Assembly: GCF_003205515.1 (NCBI RefSeq)
Contig: NZ_KZ826489.1
Location: 62,001 to 126,000 of the forward strand
Source of the DNA: Litorivita pollutaquae
GTDB lineage: Bacteria > Pseudomonadota > Alphaproteobacteria > Rhodobacterales > Rhodobacteraceae
Reading direction: 5' to 3'
Length of the DNA stretch: 64,000 bases
The translations under genes and the position numbers were made by a program. Within the stretch, counting starts at the first letter, position 1; each line of letters begins with the position of its first letter. Below the pieces are notes generated by a model, which worked only from the letters and a program-made list of their open reading frames with translations, searched no databases and had not been told where the DNA came from. This document shows, one piece after another, positions 45,548 through 53,750 of the stretch.

Positions 45548-46135
45548 TTAGCCCGCCTTCCCGCCCAAATGAAAGCTGCGCCCCTCGGTGAAATCCGTCT
45601 CAAGCAGTCGAATTTCGATCCGTTCGCGCCCGGCCGCCAACTCACCATATTCCATCATAACCAAGGCTCCGTAATCATCTGCCATTGCCCGCAACAGGCC
45701 CAGCATCACATGCCCGAACCCCACGCTGGAGGCACCAAGCGTCAAGGCGTAATGCTCAACCGAGTATTCCGACAATTCCATCACGGGCAGATCCAAATCC
45801 GACACGGCCAAACGTGCGCGCCCCGGCAGATCGTCCAAAGATTGCAGAAATTCGATAAAATTCACCCCGCCAAAACGCAATAACCGGCGCAAGGATTCGA
45901 CTTTGGGGTTGGACACGAGATAGGTGCCGATATCTTCAAGCACCTCTTCACGTGGCTTACGCAGCACCAATTCCAATCCGCCCAGAACGGCACAGGTCTG
46001 CTCGTCTTCATAGATCAACATCGCCTCGAATTCGGAAAACCCCAAATCGGCGTGATTCATCACCTGCGCCCATGCATCATCTCCATAGATGTCGCGGGTA
46101 AAACTTTGAAGAGCCGTGTTTATTAATCCGTGCAT
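45548..46135 (-). CDS. H-NOX-like (HNOB) protein lacking the heme-ligand histidine
   Basis: A 195-residue H-NOX-fold protein. The N-terminus MHGLINTALQSF and the segments AWAQVMNHADL, EDIGTYLV and VNFIEFLQSLDDL follow the family. At the position of the proximal heme histidine (the DEVH of Thermoanaerobacter H-NOX) this protein has Pro104 in DDLPGR. The YxSxR porphyrin-contact motif is replaced by YALTL (129-133). It is therefore unlikely to bind heme in the canonical way. ATG at 46135 is preferred by family alignment; ATG at 46153 is possible. It is co-transcribed with the HNOBA-GGDEF gene. Confidence 0.8.
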   Translation of the reverse strand: MHGLINTALQSFTRDIYGDDAWAQVMNHADLGFSEFEAMLIYEDEQTCAVLGGLELVLRKPREEVLEDIGTYLVSNPKVESLRRLLRFGGVNFIEFLQSLDDLPGRARLAVSDLDLPVMELSEYSVEHYALTLGASSVGFGHVMLGLLRAMADDYGALVMMEYGELAAGRERIEIRLLETDFTEGRSFHLGGKAG

Positions 46136-46270
46136 CGCCTGCTCTCGGGTCATTTCTGACAGCAGAATGCAACGACGACAGTTAATATATGCCCAACACA
46201 TAAAATTGTCGGCACTTGTGACCCCAAGGCGTTGCGACGCGTCAACATACCTGCCGCGCCGCCGGTCTCG

Positions 46271-48211
46271 TCACTCAAAAAGGCGCGGCCGTAGCCCTCT
46301 CGAAAGTCGCGGATTGATTTCGAGACCGCCCATAAACACAGAGGGACCACTTGGCGTGTCCAACCTCAAATCACCATCACGTGCCGCCGCAATCAAATCC
46401 GCGATTTTGACACCGGTTTCGCCGGCAGAGGTGGCACGGAGCGTCGCACCGTTTTGCATCACCGTCCCCTCCTCATTGATCTCCAACGTAATGACCTGCG
46501 CCGGCCGCCGGATCAACAGAACCACGAACTGCCGTCCCGCGTAGGCCTGCGCATCGAGCATCAGCATCGCGCAGGCTGGCCCATCTTCGAACCGGGCCCT
46601 GCATGACCTAAGCCAATGGTTGAGTGTGCCAAGCGGCACATTTGTCCCAGTGTGGTCTGGTCGACCCTGAGCTTCGGGATAGATCGGCATCGCTTGGAAT
46701 AATTCCGTCAAAGCCCCCGCTGTGGTCGGTTCTCCAAATTGACCGTTCACAAACGCTCTGCGGCTTTTGGCGCTACGGGCCCGAGCAATGTCTTCTTGCA
46801 ATCCGGCCAATTCTTGGACCTCGGCATATTGCTCCAACCCCGCCAAGGCGCGGCGTCCGGCTTTGCCGTAGCCCGTTTTCAGGTCATATAAAGCCCCTTG
46901 TGGCGTCTGCGGTGTCTGTGGCGTCGCGTCAGAATAGGCCGCCACAATCCGTGCAGATTGCGAGCGGGCCGAAATCGCTTGAGCGTTGAGCAGAGGTGTC
47001 AGCGACAGCGACAGCATCGCCGCCGCCACCAAGGCCATATAAAGGTTAACCCGCCGCAGCCACGCCGCCCAATTGCTATGAAACCCCAACAGGACCGCCC
47101 CTGCATAGCTGGCCGCATATCCCGCCGCCAACGCGCAGGTCAGCGCCACCATTACCCGCGAGGGGGTCCAGCCGTATTGCGCCACCCGCAACCAAATCGC
47201 ATAGAGCGCGATCACCGCCAACGCCGGTAGGATCACCGCTTGAATTCGCGTCGCCATGCGTAGGAACCGGCTTTGCGTGGCCTCGGCATCGTCGCGGTCT
47301 ACGGCCGCGGAAATCACCGTCATGGCAATCGCCCCCATCACCAAAACCGACAGCACCGGTGACAGACCAAAGGTGGATTGCTCCGCCGTGCTGAATGGAA
47401 AAGCCACGACATAAAGCCCGGTGACCATCAGAACCAAGGGCAACATCATCCGCGCGAAGCGCACGAACAGATAGGGCGTGATATAGCTGCGCATTTCATG
47501 CACCACGGCCATCGCCAGACCAAAGGCCAGCCCCGACAAAACAAACCCCAGCCAATCATACGCCCGCAGCAACCGGCCCAACCGGATGCCCACCGTTTCC
47601 AATAGGCCACCTGCAACCATCAGCAGCACCCAAAACAGGCCGGTGAACAGGACCGCTGCCGCCGCCCGCACCACCATTTCCCACGACAGATCAAACAACC
47701 GCGCATAATCGCGCCACCTCGCCCCGCCGTTTTCCGACATGCCGCCTCTCGGCGCCCCTGCCATCACAAAGGGTGCAAAAATCAATAGACAGGCCGCGAG
47801 GATCAACGCGCCGAACCCCGATGTTTGGAAACTGTCCTGCGCCGCAAATCGTCCGCCGTATAGCCCGCCAAGCACCGCCGCGACGGCCGCTGCCAGCACC
47901 GCGAACAGCGCCGCGCGCCGCAACGGCAACGGTCCGCCAAGCACCAAAGCCATCGACACCCCGCCCACCAATGCGCTGCCCAATGCCCATTGCGCCTGTG
48001 GCAGCAAGGCAAAGTCTTCAAAGACCACGCCGACCAGAAACGTCACATACCCGAGCGCCCCGCCGAGCACCGTCAGGACAATGCGCCATATCACGGGGGA
48101 CTGCGACGCGCCGCCGTCCGGGCCAAAATCTTGGCGCGCGTCTGAAGGGGCCGCAGGATTGATCTGCGCACCGTTTTTCGCAGGGGTCGTGGTCATTTCG
48201 CTGTCACCCAT
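46271..48211 (-). CDS. DUF4153 multi-pass membrane protein
   Basis: A 646-residue integral membrane protein with about eleven or twelve hydrophobic segments between residues 40 and 430 and a soluble C-terminal domain of about 200 residues. This resembles DUF4153 proteins, whose function is unknown. The N-terminal 40 residues are polar. The ATG at 48211 has a GGAGAGGA sequence upstream; ATG at 48196 is an alternative. It does not overlap neighbours. Confidence 0.75.
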   Translation of the reverse strand: MGDSEMTTTPAKNGAQINPAAPSDARQDFGPDGGASQSPVIWRIVLTVLGGALGYVTFLVGVVFEDFALLPQAQWALGSALVGGVSMALVLGGPLPLRRAALFAVLAAAVAAVLGGLYGGRFAAQDSFQTSGFGALILAACLLIFAPFVMAGAPRGGMSENGGARWRDYARLFDLSWEMVVRAAAAVLFTGLFWVLLMVAGGLLETVGIRLGRLLRAYDWLGFVLSGLAFGLAMAVVHEMRSYITPYLFVRFARMMLPLVLMVTGLYVVAFPFSTAEQSTFGLSPVLSVLVMGAIAMTVISAAVDRDDAEATQSRFLRMATRIQAVILPALAVIALYAIWLRVAQYGWTPSRVMVALTCALAAGYAASYAGAVLLGFHSNWAAWLRRVNLYMALVAAAMLSLSLTPLLNAQAISARSQSARIVAAYSDATPQTPQTPQGALYDLKTGYGKAGRRALAGLEQYAEVQELAGLQEDIARARSAKSRRAFVNGQFGEPTTAGALTELFQAMPIYPEAQGRPDHTGTNVPLGTLNHWLRSCRARFEDGPACAMLMLDAQAYAGRQFVVLLIRRPAQVITLEINEEGTVMQNGATLRATSAGETGVKIADLIAAARDGDLRLDTPSGPSVFMGGLEINPRLSRGLRPRLFE

Positions 48212-48429
48212 CGCACTCTCATCCTCTCCCGTGTCACGGGCGCCGTGATCCGGCCCATCGTGCACATTGCCCAACAAATACTTGGTTCTTGGGTCTTTTA
48301 TCGCATTCCCCCGTAGGCTCCCAGAGGACAAATCCGCACGAACCGCCACCGTTGCCTTCGTCGCCAGTTGCCTTTGCCGGTGTGTTCTGCGCCAGCGTTC
48401 TCGACGCCGGTGGACAGCCTTGGCGCGGT

Positions 48430-49158
48430 TTAGTCACCGCCCGCCAACCACTTCGGAATATGCCCGATATGCGGCAACACCACATCCGCAAAGGGCGCAA
48501 GCTCCGCCGCCTGCGCCATGCCGGTGAGCACCCCGATGGTGCGCATCCCTGCCGCCCGCCCGGCGATTAGATCATGCAGGCTATCCCCAACCATCGCCAC
48601 CCGCGCCGGCGCAATGCGCATCTGCGCGGCAAAAGCCAATAAAGGCTCCGGCGCGGGCTTGGCCCCGAAACCACTGTCATAGCCTATGATGAAATCGAAA
48701 TGGCCCTTAACCCCCGCCGCCGCCAAATGCGCATGGGCAGCATATTCGCTGTCATTGGTCATCACGCCTAATGCAAGTCCCTGCGCGGCCAAACCGGTCA
48801 GAAACGGTTCCAGATGCACCGCAGGCACCTGCATCACATCCGCCGCAGCAATGCCCAAAAGCCGTTCCAGCGCGTCGACATCCGCCGCATTCAAGGCCAC
48901 GGCCAAAGCTTCCGCCGCCGCGCGCGTGGTGCCGGAAATGATCGGACTACTGGGCAAAAACTGCCGTTGCGGCAGGTCAAAACCGATTGCGCGCGCCACC
49001 TCTTGCGGCACTGCGCCATAAAGCGTTGCCTGCTCCAACAACATGTCGGCAGTCCAATCGGCCCAGCTTTTGTGAAAATCGAAAAGCGTGCCGTCTTTGT
49101 CGAACAACACCCCATCCACCGGCAAATCGCCGCGCTCTGCGCGTTCTGTTGGTGCCAT
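48430..49158 (-). CDS. HAD-superfamily hydrolase, phosphoglycolate phosphatase-like
   Basis: A 242-residue HAD phosphatase. Motif I is DKDGTL (nucleophile Asp about residue 20), motif II is the Thr in MTNDS, motif III the Lys in GAKPAPEP, and motif IV GDSLHDL. A helical cap domain lies after motif I. The substrate is not determinable; phosphoglycolate or a related small phosphate ester is likely. Confidence 0.88.
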   Translation of the reverse strand: MAPTERAERGDLPVDGVLFDKDGTLFDFHKSWADWTADMLLEQATLYGAVPQEVARAIGFDLPQRQFLPSSPIISGTTRAAAEALAVALNAADVDALERLLGIAAADVMQVPAVHLEPFLTGLAAQGLALGVMTNDSEYAAHAHLAAAGVKGHFDFIIGYDSGFGAKPAPEPLLAFAAQMRIAPARVAMVGDSLHDLIAGRAAGMRTIGVLTGMAQAAELAPFADVVLPHIGHIPKWLAGGD

Positions 49159-49248
49159 CCTCGTTCCCTCGCCCGATCCCGCAGTGCCAACCTGCCTCGC
49201 CGCCGCCGAACGATCAAGCGTGAAACACGCGCTTGCACGTCCGTCGCC

Positions 49249-49278
49249 TTGACACCACCCTGCCGCCTATGTGCCTAT
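49249..49278 (+). promoter_or_regulatory. candidate promoter giving leaderless marR mRNA
   Basis: TTGACA (49249-49254) and GCCTAT (49273-49278) are 18 bases apart, and the -10 ends 6 bases before the ATG at 49285. This would start transcription at or next to the start codon. No Shine-Dalgarno is present. Confidence 0.35.
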
Positions 49279-49284
49279 ACCGCT

Positions 49285-49806
49285 ATGACACAACGTGACA
49301 CATCCTCTCCGGCGCTCTCTTCTGCAGATACTCCAAAAGACGCCACAGCGCCTACCGCATCTGGCAATTACCGGTTGCACAACTCTCTCGGCTACCACCT
49401 CTCGCTTGCCTCGCGCCTGCAAGAACGCCGTCTGGACGAGTCTTTGCGCACGCTCGGGCTCACCCGCACCACATGGTGCATTCTCTTGGGCGTCGGCAAT
49501 GAGGGATTGCAACAGCCATCCGATATCGCAAAATTTGTCGGGATCGACCGCACCGCGACCTCGCGCGCTTTGCGGCATATGGAAAACGATGGGCTGGTGG
49601 CGCGCTCCTCCGGCGAAGATGACAAACGCACCCGCCATGTGGAGCTGACCGCCAAAGGATGCAACGTGATTGCCACCGCCACCCCCTTTGCCGAACATAA
49701 TGCCGAGGTTCTGGCCCAACGGCTATCGCATGGCGAACAGGACGAATTGATCCGCCTGCTCAGCAAACTCACCCGCGGCGAAAACATGGATTTGTCGCGG
49801 CTGTAA
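49285..49806 (+). CDS. MarR family transcriptional regulator
   Basis: A 173-residue regulator with a 33-residue polar leader. The MarR winged helix (TTWCILLGVGNEGLQQPSDIAKFVGIDRTATSRALRHMENDGLV) and the wing (RSSGEDDKRTRHVELTAKG) are clear. Ligand and targets are unknown. The start lacks a Shine-Dalgarno and may be leaderless. It is divergent from the HAD gene. Confidence 0.87.
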   Translation: MTQRDTSSPALSSADTPKDATAPTASGNYRLHNSLGYHLSLASRLQERRLDESLRTLGLTRTTWCILLGVGNEGLQQPSDIAKFVGIDRTATSRALRHMENDGLVARSSGEDDKRTRHVELTAKGCNVIATATPFAEHNAEVLAQRLSHGEQDELIRLLSKLTRGENMDLSRL

Positions 49807-49904
49807 TTTCTACAGTCGCCCTGCTCCTTTCGCGCATCGGATATTGCGCCTATCCCCAAGACAGGCCGCCAATCCCGCCCTGTTCCATTGGGATCGGCGG
49901 GTTT

Positions 49905-50189
49905 TTAGGTCCAATTGACCTGCGCCCCGCCCGGCAAAGCCGCACGCGCCATCATCGGTGCTTCATAGCGTTCGCCCACGGTGTCACAAAACCCCACGAC
50001 CCACGCATCATCCATCATGAGAAAATCCAGAACCGAGCCCAGAAAATCGGGATCGGAGACGCGGCTGCGCACGTCGGCTTCGGACGCGCCGCTGGCGTTC
50101 AAAAACACCGGCAACAGATCGTCATTTCCAGCCAGCCACGCCAGCGCCTTAAGCGCGAGGGTCTCGGCCATATTTTGCGAAAGCCTCAT
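49905..50189 (-). CDS. DUF3572 protein
   Basis: A 94-residue helical protein (ALKALAWLAGNDDLLPVFLNASGA... FLMMDDAWVVGFCD) matching DUF3572, a small alphaproteobacterial family commonly placed beside pleD. AGGAG lies 6 bases before the ATG at 50189. Function is unknown. Confidence 0.85.
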   Translation of the reverse strand: MRLSQNMAETLALKALAWLAGNDDLLPVFLNASGASEADVRSRVSDPDFLGSVLDFLMMDDAWVVGFCDTVGERYEAPMMARAALPGGAQVNWT

Positions 50190-50433
50190 GGTTTGCTCCT
50201 GATCAGCGCACGGCGGCGAAAGCGTGATCATTCTATCCGGCCGGCGGCAGCCACACAATGGCACATCGGGCCGCGACTTGGCCACGGGGCATACCGGTCA
50301 CACCCTGACCACAGGCCGGAATATACCGTCGCCGCAACCACAAAACACCCCGACAAACTGCGGTTTCACGGTCCCGCAATCAGCGTGTTTCCGCCCGAAT
50401 TCCCCCCGCCGTTAAAACATCCTCAACAGAAAA

Positions 50434-50441
50434 TTAACCAT
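50434..50441 (+). promoter_or_regulatory. CtrA half-site upstream of pleD
   Basis: TTAACCAT at 50434-50441 matches the CtrA half-site consensus of alphaproteobacteria, 49 bases before the pleD start. A GGTTAG at 50453-50458 forms an imperfect inverted repeat with it. Confidence 0.4.
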
Positions 50442-50489
50442 TGCCAGCCAAAGGTTAGAAAACCGTAACACTTCGGGAGACGTGATCGC

Positions 50490-51881
50490 ATGCCAGGTAA
50501 GATCTTAATCGTCGATGACATCTCCACCAATCGAATTGTCCTTAAGGTCAAGCTGTCTTCGGCCTTCTACGAAGTGTTACAAGCACGCAGCGCCGAAGAG
50601 GCCGAAGCCTTGATCGAGGCAGAGGCTCCCGATCTGGTGCTTGCCTCGGCGCGGCTGCCGAACACGCCGGCGCTGACACTTTGCGCACGGCTGAAAGCAG
50701 CGGCAGGTGATCGCAGCTTGCCCCTCGCCTTGATCGATACCGAGGATCTGCGCGAGGAGCGTCTTGAACGGCTGCGCGCCGGAGCCGATGATGTGTTGAC
50801 AAAACCCTTGGACGACCTGGAACTTCTGGCCCGTGTGCGCAGCCTTTTGCGGCTCCACGATGGCACCGAAGATTTGCGGTTGCGCGCCGGCACGGTGCCG
50901 GTTCTCGATGAAGACGAAATCGCGCAATATGCCGAATCTCACGCCAATGTCATGCTTTGCACCAATGCACCGGCGCGTGCGCTGCGTTGGCACAAGGCGT
51001 TGCAACGCAACTATTCGGGGCAACTGTCGACGGTGCTTTTTCGCGACGCGATGCGTGATCGTCAAGACGGCAGCCGCCCGGACGCCTTTGTCATCGAGCT
51101 TTCCCAAGAGGCCCCCGAGGCCGCACTACGGCTCATTGCCGATGCCCGCGCCCGTTGCCAGACCCGAGATGCCGCCGTGATCGCGGTCATGCCCAACGAG
51201 AACCGCCGCTTGGCTGCGGATGCGCTCGATCTTGGCGCCAACGATGTTTTGGTCAATGGCTTCGACGTCGAAGAACTGACCCTGCGGCTGCGCCGGCAAA
51301 TCCTGCGCAAACAGCGGATGGAAGTGCTGCGTGATAAGCTTGCCTCTGGTCTGCGCGCAGCGGTCACCGATCCACTCACCGGGCTACACAATCGCCGCTA
51401 TGCGATGCCGCGATTGGCCGAGTTGGCCGAACACAGCATTGAAAGCGGCGAAGACTGCGCGGTGATCCTCGCCGATCTCGACCATTTCAAATCGATCAAT
51501 GACCAATTCGGCCATGCCGCCGGCGATACAGTGCTCTGCGAGGTCGCGAAGCGGCTGCGCGACAATCTACGCGGCGTTGATATGGTGGCCCGCATCGGCG
51601 GAGAGGAGTTTTTGATCGTCATGCCGAACACCACCTTGATCGAAGCACATGGCGCCGCAAGCCGGTTATGCCGTATCATCGGACAAACGCCAGTGCGCGA
51701 TCCTTCGGTTGCGCGCCCGATGCCGGTCACGATTTCCATAGGTCTGGCCATGTGCAGCGCAACCAAAGCGCAGCAGGGCGATACCGCCCGCGCAATGCTG
51801 GACCAAGCCGACCGCGCGCTCTATGACGCCAAATCCCAAGGCCGCAACCAAGTGACCCTGAGCCGCCTCAGCGCCGCGTGA
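50490..51881 (+). CDS. pleD: PleD-like diguanylate cyclase with degenerate receiver
   Basis: A 463-residue REC-REC-GGDEF protein with PleD architecture. The first receiver keeps VDD (8-10) and the TKP lysine, but the phosphoacceptor position 53 is Ser (DLVLASARLP) instead of Asp. The second receiver is also degenerate. The cyclase domain is intact: GGEEF at 370-374 and inhibitory site RGVD at 361-364, followed by DQADRALYDAKSQGRN. It should make cyclic di-GMP but cannot be activated by phosphorylation at the usual site. It is divergent from DUF3572. Confidence 0.92.
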   Translation: MPGKILIVDDISTNRIVLKVKLSSAFYEVLQARSAEEAEALIEAEAPDLVLASARLPNTPALTLCARLKAAAGDRSLPLALIDTEDLREERLERLRAGADDVLTKPLDDLELLARVRSLLRLHDGTEDLRLRAGTVPVLDEDEIAQYAESHANVMLCTNAPARALRWHKALQRNYSGQLSTVLFRDAMRDRQDGSRPDAFVIELSQEAPEAALRLIADARARCQTRDAAVIAVMPNENRRLAADALDLGANDVLVNGFDVEELTLRLRRQILRKQRMEVLRDKLASGLRAAVTDPLTGLHNRRYAMPRLAELAEHSIESGEDCAVILADLDHFKSINDQFGHAAGDTVLCEVAKRLRDNLRGVDMVARIGGEEFLIVMPNTTLIEAHGAASRLCRIIGQTPVRDPSVARPMPVTISIGLAMCSATKAQQGDTARAMLDQADRALYDAKSQGRNQVTLSRLSAA

Positions 51882-52030
51882 CGTTTCAGATATCGGCAGT
51901 GAGATCCTGAAACAGCCGTTTTATGAGCTTGCCCCTGCTCGCCCTTAGATGGGTATCGGTTTTGCCTAACATTTTCACCCGACCCGGAAACCGCATCGCT
52001 CCGGCAACCGCGTCGGATGTGCGATCATAG

Positions 52031-52060
52031 AAAAAGGCGGCAGCCCATGCCACCGCCTTT
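52031..52060 (-). terminator. terminator of the ECF sigma operon
   Basis: AAAGGCGG (52033-52040) pairs with CCGCCTTT (52053-52060); on the minus strand the stem is followed by TTTTTC. It lies 21 bases past the stop of the Spy-like gene and could also serve pleD from the other side. Confidence 0.8.
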
Positions 52061-52080
52061 CACATCGAGGCAATACCCCG

Positions 52081-52614
52081 TCATTTGTTGCTTTTGTCTT
52101 TTCTCTCGGCCCTGCGCCGCTCGTCATGGGTCAATGCCTCTTCCAAACGGTCGGCGAATCCGGCGCGTTCTGCATCGCTCATCTGTGTGAGTTTTTCGAG
52201 CAACAGCGTCTGCCCGACCAATTGCCGTTCTTCCGCCGCCTGACGTTGCCGCATCAATCCAGCCTGCACCGGCGCCGGATCAAAAGGCACCGCGCGCAGG
52301 GCGTGCAAAATACTGTCATATTGAACGCGGAAATCCTTCCGGCTGAACCGCCCCTCGCGATAGCTTTCGTTCAGCTTCCTGCCCAGCGCCCGCCGGTCAT
52401 CATGGCTCAGCGCCTGGGTCAACGGGCCACTCGCCCGATCCAAACGCGGCGGACGACGGTGGTCCCCTTTGTCGCCGATCACCACGCCTGCCACCAATCC
52501 CAGAACCGCAAGGTTCATCGCCAGCGACACAAACAGCACGGCCCGCAGCCAAAATCGTGTGCGGCCGCGCGTGGATTGCTCTGGATCAGATGCATTTGTT
52601 TCATGCTCCACCAT
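52081..52614 (-). CDS. membrane-anchored periplasmic metal-sensor-like protein (Spy/CnrX type)
   Basis: A 177-residue protein with one N-terminal transmembrane helix (about residues 24-46) and a periplasmic all-helical domain. It contains paired LTQALSHDDRRALGRKL and LEKLTQMSDAERAGFADRLEEAL repeats, the LTxxQ-like pattern of Spy/CpxP/CnrX. It is the last gene of an ECF sigma operon, as in CnrYXH. GAGGAGGG precedes the ATG at 52614. No Cys or His metal cluster is obvious, so metal sensing is inferred from fold and context. Confidence 0.78.
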   Translation of the reverse strand: MVEHETNASDPEQSTRGRTRFWLRAVLFVSLAMNLAVLGLVAGVVIGDKGDHRRPPRLDRASGPLTQALSHDDRRALGRKLNESYREGRFSRKDFRVQYDSILHALRAVPFDPAPVQAGLMRQRQAAEERQLVGQTLLLEKLTQMSDAERAGFADRLEEALTHDERRRAERKDKSNK

Positions 52615-52618
52615 TGGC

Positions 52619-53044
52619 TTAGCCCTCCTCAAAATCAAAATTGAGCCCTGGCATCACATCAACCAGATAGCTGTCCTGCGCCGCAACAAACAGCCCCGCA
52701 TCCGACAGGTATCCACTCGTTGTCTGGCCAATTCCCATAGGTTGCACCGCGCCCAACCACAGCCCTGCGGTCGCCACACTCGCAAGACCGCCCACTGCGG
52801 GCCAACCGCCAATCGCGGCCACCAGCTGCGCCCAAAGGCCACGCGCGCCGCGCGGCTCTTGCAGCGGCGCGGCCGGTGCCCGCCCCGCCGCAATCTGTGC
52901 CTGCACATCGTCTGCATCGGCCAGAACCGCAGCAAACAACGCCGCATCCGGTTCCGGCGCTGCATCGCGCGCCGCCGCAAAGAACAGATCCAGATCTATT
53001 TCTGTGCTGGCAGTGTTGTCGTGGCTGTTGCTGTGATCAGTCAT
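52619..53044 (-). CDS. putative membrane anti-sigma factor
   Basis: A 141-residue protein with an acidic cytoplasmic N-terminal part (residues 1-75, DLDLFFAAARDAAPEPDAALFAAVLADA) and one transmembrane segment (about 79-100). A short periplasmic tail follows. It starts inside the 3' end of the sigma gene (8-base overlap) and ends 4 bases before the Spy-like gene's start. Position and topology suggest an anti-sigma factor; it has no recognisable zinc-binding anti-sigma motif. Confidence 0.65.
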   Translation of the reverse strand: MTDHSNSHDNTASTEIDLDLFFAAARDAAPEPDAALFAAVLADADDVQAQIAAGRAPAAPLQEPRGARGLWAQLVAAIGGWPAVGGLASVATAGLWLGAVQPMGIGQTTSGYLSDAGLFVAAQDSYLVDVMPGLNFDFEEG

Positions 53045-53636
53045 TGCTAAACCCCAATTCATCACGCCGTCCCGACAATATCGCCGTCAGCGCCCTCTTT
53101 CCCCGTGCGGTCAAACTTTCAACCGCCTCAAGGCTGATATCCATAATTCCGGCAATCTCGGGATTGCCCAAACCTTCGATATGACGCAACACCACCGCTT
53201 CGCGTTGTCGCTCTGGCAGTTCCGCCAATGCGGCAGACAGGGCCTCGGCGCGGCTGCGGCTTTGCATTTTCTCGGCCACCGAGGCGGTTTCATCCGCCGG
53301 TTCCGGCGCCGCCTCAAGCGGTGCCATACGCCCCCGTTTACGCAAACGATCCGTGCATAGATTGGCCGTCACACGGTACAGCCAGGTGCTCACCTGCGCC
53401 TCTCCCTGCCGCCACTGCGGTGCAATTTTCCACAACCGCAACAACGCTTCTTGCGCCACATCATCGGCTTCGGACCGCTCGCCCAACATCCGCACAGCTT
53501 GCCCCAGCACACGCGGCAACAACCGTGCCGTCAGCACCCGCGCCGCCGCGTCATCGCCATTGGCAAACAGCGTCAACAAAGCCTCGTTGGGCACGTCATC
53601 CATTTTATCACTCAGGGCGTCATAGGGCATATTCAT
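53037..53636 (-). CDS. ECF-type RNA polymerase sigma factor
   Basis: A 199-residue extracytoplasmic-function sigma factor. Region 2 (GERSEADDVAQEALLRLWKIAPQW) and region 4 (LPERQREAVVLRHIEGLGNPEIAGIMDISLEAVESLTARGKRAL) are joined by an acidic linker. It heads a three-gene operon with a putative anti-sigma factor and a Spy-like protein and lies next to an EF-hand protein on the same strand. Confidence 0.92.
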   Translation of the reverse strand: MNMPYDALSDKMDDVPNEALLTLFANGDDAAARVLTARLLPRVLGQAVRMLGERSEADDVAQEALLRLWKIAPQWRQGEAQVSTWLYRVTANLCTDRLRKRGRMAPLEAAPEPADETASVAEKMQSRSRAEALSAALAELPERQREAVVLRHIEGLGNPEIAGIMDISLEAVESLTARGKRALTAILSGRRDELGFSND

Positions 53637-53750
53637 CGTCCATTGGCGTATCCTGCTTGAACCCTTGCATCAAGTTGCCACTTCGGCGGCCAGTGTGCCC
53701 GCCGCCCGAACTTGTGGGGCAGCGGGCGATTTTATCTACACGAACGCAGA

